Shown here: one piece after another, positions 1 through 7,578 of the stretch
Layout of the letters: each line of letters opens with the position of its first letter
Position numbering within the stretch: position 1 is the stretch's first letter
Source: Xanthomarina gelatinilytica
Lineage (GTDB): Bacteria > Bacteroidota > Bacteroidia > Flavobacteriales > Flavobacteriaceae
Direction: 5' to 3'
Assembly (NCBI RefSeq): GCF_000348685.1
Contig: NZ_ANLA01000004.1
Span: 186,001-250,000, forward strand
Length of the DNA stretch: 64,000 bases
Notes under the pieces: generated by a model
Told to the model about the DNA's origin: nothing
What the model saw: the letters and a program-made list of their open reading frames with translations, nothing else
Databases searched by the model: none
Program-made: the position numbers and the translations under genes

Positions 1-1
1 A

Positions 2-1657
2 GATTTACAATCGGATAAGGTGGTCTTTAGAATGGCAAGGTCGTCTCCAGGGCGTTATGCCATTCATGAATTTGCCAAAAACGTTTACAATGTAAAAGTA
101 ACCGACAGCCAAGGAAAGGTCTTGGAAACCACACGCCCAAATCCGTATGTTTGGAATGTCTCGGGACACGATGGTACCATTCGTGTAAGGTATACCTTGT
201 TTGCAAATCATGGCGATGGCACCTATGCACAAGTAGATGAAACACATGCGCACTTAAACATGCCTGCTACTTTTATGTATGTGCCTGAGTTGTCGGAAAA
301 CGAAATGCAAGTGACTTTTAAGGTTCGGGAAGATTTAAACTGGAAGGTTGCTACACAATTAAAACATTTGGAAGGCACTACCTACCATGCAAAAAACTTG
401 CAGTATTTTATGGATAGCCCTACAGAAATTGCCAACTATAGCTTGCGTTCTTTTCAAGTAGAAGACCAAACCATTACATTGGTACTTCATGACGATGCAG
501 CCTCAGAAGCAGACATCAACACGTATTTTAATTACATAAAAAAGGTAGTTCTACAACAAAAAGCTGTTTTTGGTGAGTTGCCAACTTACGATTATGGCGA
601 ATATACTTTTTTAGCTTGTTATATGCCTAATGCCAATGGAGATGGTATGGAACATAGAAATTCCACTTATGTAGTGAGCACACGTAGTTTGGCAAATGGA
701 GGCATAGACCAAAATATTGGAACCGTTTCGCATGAGTTCTTTCACTGTTGGAATGTGGAACGTATTCGTCCTAAAACCTTGGAACCATTTAATTTTGAAG
801 AAGCCAACATGAGTGGTGAACTTTGGTTTGCAGAAGGTTTTACAAGCTATTACGACGATTTAACCTTATGTCGGGCAGGAGTTATCTCGCAAGCTAAATA
901 CATTACTGGTTTAACAGGTACTTTTAATTATGTATGGGATTCTCCTGGTCGCAATTATTTCAATCCAATTGAAATGAGCTATCAAGCGCCTTTTGTGGAT
1001 GCAGCCAAATCGGTTGATGAAACCAATAGGGAAAATACTTTTATTTCTTATTATTCTTATGGAAGTATGTTGGGCCTGGCTTTGGATTTGTCCTTAAGGG
1101 AAAAAAACCTAAACCTGGACGATTATATGAAGCTGGTTTGGCAAACCTATGGTAAAACCCAAACCTACTATACTATAGACAACCTAAACCAGACTTTAAA
1201 TGAGTATGCAGGAAAAGACTTTGGGAACAGGTTTTTTAACAATTATATTTACAACTCTGAGATGCCAGATTTTAAAAAGCTTTTCAAAACGGTTGGTGTT
1301 TTACTAAGCCAAGACACCACAAAAGTAGCTTTTGGTGCCTTTGTAAGACATGGCAAAATAATGAGCAATCCCAAAAATAACTCTACTGCTTATAAGGCTG
1401 GGCTTCAAAAAGGAGATAAACTTTTAAAGATTGGCAACACAGAGCTAACTGATGACACAAACCTAAAAGACTTACTAAATACCTATAAAGTGAATGATAA
1501 AGTTGAGGTGGTTTTTGATCGTTTTGGAAAAACCAAAACCACCAAGTTAACGCTTTTGGCCGATACCTCTTATACCATTTCTTTAGTGGAGGCAGATAAA
1601 AAACCATTGGATAAAAAACTAAAAGCCAATAGAGAAAACTGGTTGGGCAAGAAATAG
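2..1657 (+). CDS. M61 family metallopeptidase with C-terminal PDZ domain, 5' end outside window
   Basis: The reading frame is open from base 2, so the gene starts upstream and the GTG at base 20 is only the first internal start-like codon. The visible part opens inside the N-terminal beta domain of M61 (glycyl aminopeptidase-like) enzymes with the typical PGRYAIHEFAKNVY stretch. The zinc site is clear: HEFFH at about bases 731-745 and the third ligand Glu in WFAEGFTSYY at bases 833-835. A PDZ domain fills the last 80 or so residues (KAGLQKGDKLLKI, about bases 1390-1430). Family members are exported or periplasmic aminopeptidases. The signal peptide would lie in the missing part. Confidence in the family is high; the substrate is unknown. 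Confidence 0.93.
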   Translation, partial: DLQSDKVVFRMARSSPGRYAIHEFAKNVYNVKVTDSQGKVLETTRPNPYVWNVSGHDGTIRVRYTLFANHGDGTYAQVDETHAHLNMPATFMYVPELSENEMQVTFKVREDLNWKVATQLKHLEGTTYHAKNLQYFMDSPTEIANYSLRSFQVEDQTITLVLHDDAASEADINTYFNYIKKVVLQQKAVFGELPTYDYGEYTFLACYMPNANGDGMEHRNSTYVVSTRSLANGGIDQNIGTVSHEFFHCWNVERIRPKTLEPFNFEEANMSGELWFAEGFTSYYDDLTLCRAGVISQAKYITGLTGTFNYVWDSPGRNYFNPIEMSYQAPFVDAAKSVDETNRENTFISYYSYGSMLGLALDLSLREKNLNLDDYMKLVWQTYGKTQTYYTIDNLNQTLNEYAGKDFGNRFFNNYIYNSEMPDFKKLFKTVGVLLSQDTTKVAFGAFVRHGKIMSNPKNNSTAYKAGLQKGDKLLKIGNTELTDDTNLKDLLNTYKVNDKVEVVFDRFGKTKTTKLTLLADTSYTISLVEADKKPLDKKLKANRENWLGKK

Positions 1658-1670
1658 GAAGATTAATAAA

Positions 1671-1706
1671 AAATGCCTTAAAACTATAATTGGTTCTAAG
1701 GCATTT
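1671..1706. terminator. Hairpin between convergent genes
   Basis: Ten-base arms AAATGCCTTA (1671-1680) and TAAGGCATTT (1697-1706) are perfectly complementary around a 16-base loop. It sits between the stop of the M61 gene and the stop of the convergent barrel gene and could end both transcripts. The T run is short (TTTTTA) on the minus strand and absent on the plus strand, so the strength is uncertain. Confidence 0.55.
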
Positions 1707-1735
1707 AAAATCTCTTTTACATTTAGGTTTTGCTT

Positions 1736-2233
1736 TTAATTCAAATTAAAAACAGCACCAACATTAAAGGTAAACTGATTGTTTAATTTTTCAGCATAGG
1801 TTAAGTCGTCGTTATTGTATTTTGCAATAGGGAAAGCTGCTTCCGTAAACAGTCCGAAACCTTTGGAGAAGAAATATCTTGCTCCTAGGTGACCACCAAA
1901 ATTCTTTAAACTAAAATGGATACCAGGATATAAATCAAAATTTTCATCAATGTTTAAAACGCTTCCAATGTTGGCATTAAAACGTGCTTTTACATCAAAG
2001 CGATCCTCAAAACCAGCATCAGTAACACTTGCAACCCCTAAGGCGTACGAAGATACCACACCTATGGAAAAATTCTCGCCCAAGCCATAATCGTAACTCA
2101 TATAAAGTCCGGTTGCATGTTCTTGAAAACTAGCTCCAATTTGCATTTTTTGATCTCCAGATCCAGTAAAAGCTTGTCCGTTTACTAAATATGCTGAGAA
2201 CAGACAGGCTATCATCATTATTTTTTTCATCAT
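1736..2233 (-). CDS. Putative outer-membrane beta-barrel protein
   Basis: About 165 residues from the ATG at 2233: a signal peptide (MMKKIMMIACLFSAYLVNGQ) followed by alternating hydrophobic and polar strands rich in Gly and aromatics, ending NQFTFNVGAVFNLN with a terminal aromatic-rich strand as in small porin-like barrels. The frame is open further upstream to an ATG at 2320, but that start would lie inside the neighbour's terminator and upstream of a TAnnTTTG promoter box at 2265-2272. The MM at 2233/2230, right before the signal peptide, is therefore preferred. DUF6646-type Flavobacteria proteins look similar, but I cannot assign a family with certainty. No function known. Confidence 0.7.
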   Translation of the reverse strand: MMKKIMMIACLFSAYLVNGQAFTGSGDQKMQIGASFQEHATGLYMSYDYGLGENFSIGVVSSYALGVASVTDAGFEDRFDVKARFNANIGSVLNIDENFDLYPGIHFSLKNFGGHLGARYFFSKGFGLFTEAAFPIAKYNNDDLTYAEKLNNQFTFNVGAVFNLN

Positions 2234-2264
2234 TCGTGTTTTATTGTTTTTATTATTGAAGCAG

Positions 2265-2272
2265 CAAATATA
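2265..2272 (-). promoter_or_regulatory. -7 promoter box (TATATTTG) of the barrel gene
   Basis: Read on the minus strand the sequence is TATATTTG, an exact match to the Bacteroidota -7 consensus TAnnTTTG. A start of transcription near 2258 would give a leader of about 25 bases to the ATG at 2233. No TTG was found at the -33 position. Confidence 0.5.
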
Positions 2273-2320
2273 AGTCTTAAGTTTTAAATACATTTCTTTG
2301 ATCTGTTTTTTAATTCGCAT

Positions 2321-2351
2321 AAAAAAACGCCAACTTCTTAAAGCTGACGTT
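2321..2351 (-). terminator. Terminator of the BON-LysM gene
   Basis: Arms AACGTCAGCTT (minus strand, 2351-2341) and AAGTTGGCGTT (2336-2326) pair over 11 positions with two G-U pairs around the tetraloop TAAG and are followed by a run of seven T on the minus strand. It lies 22 bases after the stop at 2374. Confidence 0.75.
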
Positions 2352-2373
2352 TTTACTATTGTATCATAAAATT

Positions 2374-2871
2374 TTAATCCAAAGCAGGAATACGCAATAC
2401 TTGTCCAGGATATATTAAATCTGGGTTTTTAAGCATGGGCTTGTTAGCTTCAAAAATAACAGGATATTTCATGGCATTTCCATAATATTTTTTAGCTATT
2501 TTTCCTAAGGTATCACCACTCACCACAGTATGAAACTGCGCTTCTGGTTCTGGGTTTTCAACCGTCATCTGGTCGTCTACAGTAGCTATTCCATTAGAAT
2601 TCCCAACTACCAAAACCACTTTTTCTTTGGTCGCTTGGTCGTAAGCTGCTCCAGTAATGGTAGCTTTGTCGTCCAAAATATGAATGTTTAGGTTTTTAAC
2701 TTCCAATTGTAAATCATTAACGGTTTCCATGAGGTTATTGGCTGCTGCCTTTTCTGAGTTCAGTTTGGCTTCGGCTGCATCTGCTGCTTTATCTGCAGCT
2801 TCTTCGGCACGTGTTTTTCCTATTCCAAAAACTTTGGCTCCTGCATCTTTAATAAATGAAAATAATCCCAT
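2374..2871 (-). CDS. kbp: BON and LysM domain protein, Kbp/YgaU-like
   Basis: 165 residues. The N-terminus MGLFSFIKDAG matches the start of E. coli Kbp (YgaU, potassium-binding protein). It is followed by an Ala/Glu-rich helical stretch, a BON domain (about residues 50-105, with ITGAAYDQATKEKVVLVVGNSNGI) and a C-terminal LysM domain (about 112-163, from VVSGDTLGKIAKKYYGNAMKYP and ending PGQVLRIPALD). There is no signal peptide, as in E. coli Kbp, which is cytoplasmic and binds K+. The extra 15-20 residues between the N-terminal motif and BON are a low-complexity Ala-rich insert. Family assignment is strong; K+ binding is inferred from the homologue. Confidence 0.85.
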   Translation of the reverse strand: MGLFSFIKDAGAKVFGIGKTRAEEAADKAADAAEAKLNSEKAAANNLMETVNDLQLEVKNLNIHILDDKATITGAAYDQATKEKVVLVVGNSNGIATVDDQMTVENPEPEAQFHTVVSGDTLGKIAKKYYGNAMKYPVIFEANKPMLKNPDLIYPGQVLRIPALD

Positions 2872-2960
2872 AATCTGTTGTGTTTTAAGTGTTTTTAAAT
2901 ATTTATATAAAGTTCAATAATTTCTTTTAAAAATCCTATTATTTTGATGGCAAACCCAAT

Positions 2961-3003
2961 AAAAAAAGAAACTGTTTGAGGTTTTTAGGCTCTAAACAGT
3001 TTC
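2961..3003 (-). terminator. Terminator of the lipoprotein gene
   Basis: Ten-base perfect arms GAAACTGTTT (2968-2977) and AAACAGTTTC (2994-3003), followed on the minus strand by a run of seven T (2967-2961). It is 34 bases past the stop of the gene at 3038. Confidence 0.8.
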
Positions 3004-3037
3004 TTTACCAACTAACTTAACTAACCAAATCTTATAT

Positions 3038-3973
3038 TTATACTCTAGTGTTTTCTCTAGGGTTTTCTTTTCTTTCGTTTTTAAACTTACGCATTTTAGG
3101 ACTTTCTGTTTTCTTACCTTCTGCTGTTTTCATATACTGGATATAGCCTCTTCCTGCAAACTCGTAAGTAGTTCCGGAAGCAGTGTGAAACAATCTAATT
3201 AATGCATCGTTTTCAACACTTAGCTCAAAAAATTCGCTTCCATAGTAATCATAATTTAGGCTTAAGGTTTTTAAATACATGTTTCCAGAGACATTGTTCA
3301 CTCCATATACTCCTGTATAATCCCAATAAATATTATCTGGATTGCCAACACCTACATCTTGGGAGCTTCTAAATTCTGAGTCGTTGCCTCCTGCCAAAAA
3401 TTGCAGGTAATTCTCGTTGTCAAACTCGTTGATATCTCCTGTTGGACTTGTATATACTTTTTCCCAGGCTTCATACTCCTGCAAGAAGTAATGGATGTTA
3501 TCGTAAAACACATAATCATAATCGAATGTTGCACGTTGATAGCCTCTTAAAAAATATGAGGTATCGTTGTATGGATTATACAATTCTATGGTGTTGGCGT
3601 TTATTTGGTAGACATCGAAGGTTTCGTATCCATCAATAACATGGTATACATCCAGGATGTTATTATAAGCATCGTAATTGCCTACTGGAATTCCAAAACC
3701 GTTTCCTTGACTGCCAAAACCCACCAAATTGTTATTGGCATATAATGTTCCGTTTCTAAAGGATACCGTAAAAGCTATTTGCAGAAAAGGCGTTTGACCA
3801 TACCCAATGGTTTGGTTAATATCTACATACCACAACTCGTAAGAACCCAATAACTGATTTAAGGATATGGAAGGTGGTGGATTGTAATTGTTTATATAAT
3901 CATCATCTGTGTAACAGGATGTGAATAAGCTTGCTATTATGGCAAATCCTAAAAGTAGTTTTAACGTTTTCAT
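3038..3973 (-). CDS. Predicted lipoprotein of unknown function
   Basis: 311 residues. A lipoprotein signal ends at a lipobox-like SLFTSC (Cys at about residue 20), followed by an acidic YTDDDYINNYN linker typical of Bacteroidota lipoproteins. The body is rich in Tyr, Asn, Asp and Phe, with motifs such as GSYELWYVDINQT and YFLRGYQRATFDYDYVFYD that suggest a beta-rich, lipocalin-like fold, but I recognise no named domain. The last 35 residues are strongly basic and charged (KKTESPKMRKFKNERKENPR), an unusual tail for a lipoprotein. It is transcribed alone, with its own terminator downstream. Confidence 0.75.
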   Translation of the reverse strand: MKTLKLLLGFAIIASLFTSCYTDDDYINNYNPPPSISLNQLLGSYELWYVDINQTIGYGQTPFLQIAFTVSFRNGTLYANNNLVGFGSQGNGFGIPVGNYDAYNNILDVYHVIDGYETFDVYQINANTIELYNPYNDTSYFLRGYQRATFDYDYVFYDNIHYFLQEYEAWEKVYTSPTGDINEFDNENYLQFLAGGNDSEFRSSQDVGVGNPDNIYWDYTGVYGVNNVSGNMYLKTLSLNYDYYGSEFFELSVENDALIRLFHTASGTTYEFAGRGYIQYMKTAEGKKTESPKMRKFKNERKENPRENTRV

Positions 3974-4072
3974 AAGCCTTCATTTTTTAGTTCTGTTGTC
4001 AAACAGTTCAAAACACGTGCCAAAAATTTTTAGGCTTTCATTTTAAACCCTTCAAAAGAGGTAATTTTTATG

Positions 4073-4080
4073 TATTTTTG
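4073..4080 (+). promoter_or_regulatory. -7 promoter box (TATTTTTG) of gpsA
   Basis: Exact match to TAnnTTTG, 24 bases before the chosen gpsA start at 4105. An in-frame start at 4078 would lie within this box, which argues for 4105. Confidence 0.5.
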
Positions 4081-4104
4081 ATTCTTGTAAATTTGAGAAC
4101 AAAT

Positions 4105-5106
4105 ATGGAAAAGCCATTAAAATATGCCGTTTTTGGTTCAGGGAGTTGGGCAACAGCCATAGTAAAAATGTTGTGCGAAAATTTAGATGAAGTAGGTTGG
4201 TATATGCGCAGCGTGTACACCAAGGAGCACTTAATCAAGGAGCAACACAACCCAAGTTATCTAAGTTCGGTAGAATTTAAAATAGAGCAGTTAAAGTTAA
4301 GCAACGATATTAACGAAATGGCAGCTTATGCCGATGTGTTGATTTTTGTTATTCCCTCTGCTTTTATGTATTCTGAATTGGAAAAACTAACGGTTAATGT
4401 GTCTGAAAAAACCATAGTTTCTGCCGTAAAAGGAATTATTCCAGAGTCTGGCTTGTTGGTAGGTGAGCATTTTCATGATATTTACAACGTTCCTTTAAAA
4501 AATATAGCTGTTATTGCTGGGCCTTGTCATGCCGAAGAAGTAGCCTTGGAGCGTTTATCTTATTTAACCATTTCTTGTGCAGATGCTAAAAAAGCACAGG
4601 AAATTGCCGATAAACTATCCAGTAATTACATTAAAACAAAAATTAGCGACGATGTTATTGGTACCGAATATGCTGTGATGCTTAAAAACATTTATGCCAT
4701 TGCAGCAGGAATAGCCCATGGCTTGGGTTATGGCGATAATTTCCAGAGTGTTTTAATGAGCAATGCCATTAGGGAAATGAAACGCTTTATAAAGAAAACC
4801 CACAAAATGAAGCGTAATATTAACAACTCGGCTTATCTAGGTGATTTGTTGGTAACAGGTTACTCTGTGTTTTCCCGAAACCGTATGTTTGGGAACATGA
4901 TCGGGAAAGGCTATACCGTAAAATCTGCACAAATGGAAATGAGCATGGTTGCCGAAGGTTATTATGCCACCAAAAGTGCTTATTTAATAAACGAAAAGAG
5001 CAAAAAGAAAACCCGTTTGCCCATTATCAAAGCTGTATATGCCATATTATATGAAGGCAAAGACCCAAAAATAACATTTAGGAAGTTGGCTGATAAGTTG
5101 GATTAA
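4105..5106 (+). CDS. gpsA: NAD(P)H-dependent glycerol-3-phosphate dehydrogenase
   Basis: 333 residues from ATG 4105. It reduces dihydroxyacetone phosphate to sn-glycerol-3-phosphate, the backbone for phospholipid synthesis, in the cytoplasm. The N-terminal Rossmann loop is GSGSWATAIVKM (about residues 11-22). AVKGI and IAGPCHAEEVA match the conserved central motifs, and the catalytic Lys lies in the EYAVMLKNIYAIAAGIAHGLGYGDN helix. C-terminal GDLLVTGYS and a basic loop complete the fold. Length is normal for the family. The gene is flanked by minus-strand genes and is a single-gene unit. Confidence 0.95.
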   Translation: MEKPLKYAVFGSGSWATAIVKMLCENLDEVGWYMRSVYTKEHLIKEQHNPSYLSSVEFKIEQLKLSNDINEMAAYADVLIFVIPSAFMYSELEKLTVNVSEKTIVSAVKGIIPESGLLVGEHFHDIYNVPLKNIAVIAGPCHAEEVALERLSYLTISCADAKKAQEIADKLSSNYIKTKISDDVIGTEYAVMLKNIYAIAAGIAHGLGYGDNFQSVLMSNAIREMKRFIKKTHKMKRNINNSAYLGDLLVTGYSVFSRNRMFGNMIGKGYTVKSAQMEMSMVAEGYYATKSAYLINEKSKKKTRLPIIKAVYAILYEGKDPKITFRKLADKLD

Positions 5107-5132
5107 CTCCAAGCTACTTTTCCAGGAATATG

Positions 5133-5528
5133 TTACTTTACCAAAACCCCTTTCACATCCATTAAAGGAATAGGTTGTAAGGCTTTTAAATTAATGGTGT
5201 TTTTTCTGAACAGAAAGGTTTTATCGTACATAGTGTTCCCTTCAAAAAAAGATACTTTAAAGGTATTGTTTAAAGCAAACAGTTCTTCCTGCATCAATTC
5301 TATCTTGGCATAGTTTTTAGCAGGAAGCCGTTCTAATTTTTTTCTAAAGGTGGATGTTATTTTACCCTCGTTATAACCACTGGTAACTATAAGCACCATC
5401 TCTAAATCAACATCTTTATTGTTTATAATATAGGCATTCCAGTCTTGGCTGTTGTAAATTTCGTTATACTCGTTTACAACAGCTATATAAACGTTTTCTA
5501 CTTTTGGAATAAAAATGTCTTTTTTCAT
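5133..5528 (-). CDS. Conserved Flavobacteriaceae protein of unknown function
   Basis: 131 residues, soluble, no signal peptide. It begins MKKDIFIPKVENVYIAVV and has alternating strands with VTSGYNEGKITSTFRKKLERL and MYDKTFLFRKNTI in the middle, ending with PIPLMDVKGVLVK. I recall similar small proteins in Flavobacteriaceae that are often labelled phenylalanyl-tRNA synthetase subunit alpha, which is certainly wrong for this protein: it has no class II synthetase motif and the real pheS is at 12483. The start lies 6 bases after the stop of the TetR gene, so it is probably the last gene of the efflux operon. Role unknown. Confidence 0.75.
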   Translation of the reverse strand: MKKDIFIPKVENVYIAVVNEYNEIYNSQDWNAYIINNKDVDLEMVLIVTSGYNEGKITSTFRKKLERLPAKNYAKIELMQEELFALNNTFKVSFFEGNTMYDKTFLFRKNTINLKALQPIPLMDVKGVLVK

Positions 5529-5534
5529 AGGTCA

Positions 5535-6125
5535 TTATTTAAAATACGGATTGTTATAGCCTTTCTTTGCTATGCCTCGCAAACTATAAACTATAAAGTG
5601 GTTTAACAACTCTTTGTTGGAATGTACATCAAAAAGATTATTGCTTTTGAAGGCGATTTCTTCAAAGCGTTTAAAATATAAATCGCAAAATAGGTCTAGA
5701 TTGACTTCGTCTAAAAGCAGACCGTTTTTTTTAGCAATTTCCAAAAGGTTATAAACCCTAACTTTTACAAAAGTATCGCGAAAGTCATCAAATACCTCAT
5801 TGGATGCAGGATAATATTTTTTCAAACCAAAAACAAAAGAGGGTTTGAAATATTTTAAACGGTCAAAAGCACTTTCATACATTAAAATAATGCTGCTAAT
5901 AGGGTCTTTTTGATCTTGTAACAATTGCTCTAAAGTTTGGTTGTAATCATCAATTAAATATTGAATACAAGTAGTTACCAAATCTTCTTTGCTCAAAAAA
6001 TGTTTGTAAAGTGTTTTTTTAGAAATACCTAACAAAGCAGCAAGCTCATCCATAGTAAACCGCTTGCTACCAAATTGAGTGAACTTTTTGGCTGCAAACG
6101 CAATTATTTGTTCTTTGCCAATCAT
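5535..6125 (-). CDS. TetR/AcrR family transcriptional regulator
   Basis: 196 residues. A TetR-type helix-turn-helix occupies about residues 5-50 (AAKKFTQFGSKRFTMDELAALLGISKKTLYKHFLSKEDLV), with the conserved YKHF recognition-helix end. The rest is an all-helical ligand-binding domain with no close family signature. It is transcribed in the same direction as, and 27 bases after, the outer-membrane channel gene. By analogy with other TetR proteins next to RND pumps it probably represses the pump genes, but no second operator was identified. Confidence 0.9.
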   Translation of the reverse strand: MIGKEQIIAFAAKKFTQFGSKRFTMDELAALLGISKKTLYKHFLSKEDLVTTCIQYLIDDYNQTLEQLLQDQKDPISSIILMYESAFDRLKYFKPSFVFGLKKYYPASNEVFDDFRDTFVKVRVYNLLEIAKKNGLLLDEVNLDLFCDLYFKRFEEIAFKSNNLFDVHSNKELLNHFIVYSLRGIAKKGYNNPYFK

Positions 6126-6152
6126 AAAACAAACTTAACTAACACTATCCTT

Positions 6153-7571
6153 TTATTTCCAGCCTCCACCAAGGGCTTTGTATAAATTAACCACCGAAAG
6201 CAATTGTTCCAGCTTGGTGTCTATCATGTTCAATTCGGCTGCCAATTCACTTTGTCTTACGGTCAATAAATCCAAATAAGTTGCGTATCCATTATTTAAC
6301 AAAGCTTCAGAGTTGGTTTCTGCACGTCTTAAAGCTTCCACTTCTTCTTTTCTGTATTCAAATTTGGTGGTTTCGGCATCGTAAGCATAAAGTGCTTCCG
6401 ACACTTCTTTTCCTGCTTCCAACAAGGTTTTCTTAAAATTTAACAAAGCTTGTTCCTGTTGAGCTTGAGATACTTCGTATTGGGTTCTTATTTTTCTTTG
6501 GTTGAAAATAGGCTGTGTTAAACCGCCAACCAAATTAGCAAATAAAGAATTGGTATTGAACCAGTTTTGAAACTCCAAACTTTGAAATCCTCCAGAAGCA
6601 CTTAACGTTAATGAGGGATAGAAATTGGTCAATGCCACATTGGTAAGTTCAAACGACTCGATAAAGTCGAATTCTGCAGCCATGACATCTGGTCTGTTTC
6701 TCAACAACAAATAAGGAACTCCCAGTTTCATTTCTGTTGTAATTTCCTGATGGTCCAAAACACCTCTTTCATAATGCTGAGGTTGTTTTGCCAATAAAAT
6801 GCTTAAGGTATTTTCTGTTTTAAAAATTTCCCTTTCAATATCCACTTGTAAGGCTCTGGCATTATTGTATTGCGCAATATTTTGATCTACTGCCACTTGG
6901 GTTTCCTGACCTGCATCCTTTAAAGCTTTGATGGTTTCAACACTATTGGCTCTTGTTTCTACGGTTTGTTGGGTGATTTTCAATTGGGCATCCAAAGCCA
7001 ATAAACGGTAATAGGTGGTAGCTATGCTTTCTATCAATTTGGTTTTAACGGCTTGGTGTGCTGCCACACTTTGTAAATATCCAGCTTGAAAAGCTCGTTT
7101 ATTGCTTCTTATTTTTCCCCAAATATCAGCTTCCCAAGATAGGTTGGCTACCATTTCGTATTGTTCCAAAGAGCCATTGAAAAAACTTCCAAATTGACTG
7201 TTTTTAGACAATTCTTGATGCGTTGCCGTAGCTCCAGCGCTTAGAGTTGGCAGATAACCTGCTTTTCCTTGTTTCATATAGGCTTCTCCAGCAATAATTT
7301 GCTGTAATGCCATTCTAATATCAATGTTGTTCTGTAAACCTTCTTCAATATATTGTACCAAATAAGGATCTGTGAACACCTCTTTCCAAGACACATCAGC
7401 CATGGACAAACTGTCTGTTGGTAAATTATCCGTTCTATAAAGATTTTCGGTTTCTTCTTCTAAATCCGGTCTTTCGTAATTTTTGGAAACCATACAACCT
7501 TGCAATGTAAACAAAGCAAATACAAGAATACTTCCTCTTAAAAATAAACGTTTATTTAAAAATGCTTTCAT
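6153..7571 (-). CDS. Outer-membrane efflux channel, TolC/OprM (NodT) type lipoprotein
   Basis: 472 residues. The lipoprotein signal ends at LQGC (Cys about residue 26), then MVSKNYERPDL, the usual start of OprM/NodT-type channels. Two TolC-like repeats follow: long coiled-coil helices (for example AGEAYMKQGKAGYLPTLSAGATATHQ and the second-half LTNFYPSLTLSASGGFQSL strands) and the late motif EVSEALYAYDAE. It forms the trimeric outer-membrane duct for the RND pump encoded 7 bases upstream in the same operon. Confidence 0.95.
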   Translation of the reverse strand: MKAFLNKRLFLRGSILVFALFTLQGCMVSKNYERPDLEEETENLYRTDNLPTDSLSMADVSWKEVFTDPYLVQYIEEGLQNNIDIRMALQQIIAGEAYMKQGKAGYLPTLSAGATATHQELSKNSQFGSFFNGSLEQYEMVANLSWEADIWGKIRSNKRAFQAGYLQSVAAHQAVKTKLIESIATTYYRLLALDAQLKITQQTVETRANSVETIKALKDAGQETQVAVDQNIAQYNNARALQVDIEREIFKTENTLSILLAKQPQHYERGVLDHQEITTEMKLGVPYLLLRNRPDVMAAEFDFIESFELTNVALTNFYPSLTLSASGGFQSLEFQNWFNTNSLFANLVGGLTQPIFNQRKIRTQYEVSQAQQEQALLNFKKTLLEAGKEVSEALYAYDAETTKFEYRKEEVEALRRAETNSEALLNNGYATYLDLLTVRQSELAAELNMIDTKLEQLLSVVNLYKALGGGWK

Positions 7572-7578
7572 ACTTTTT

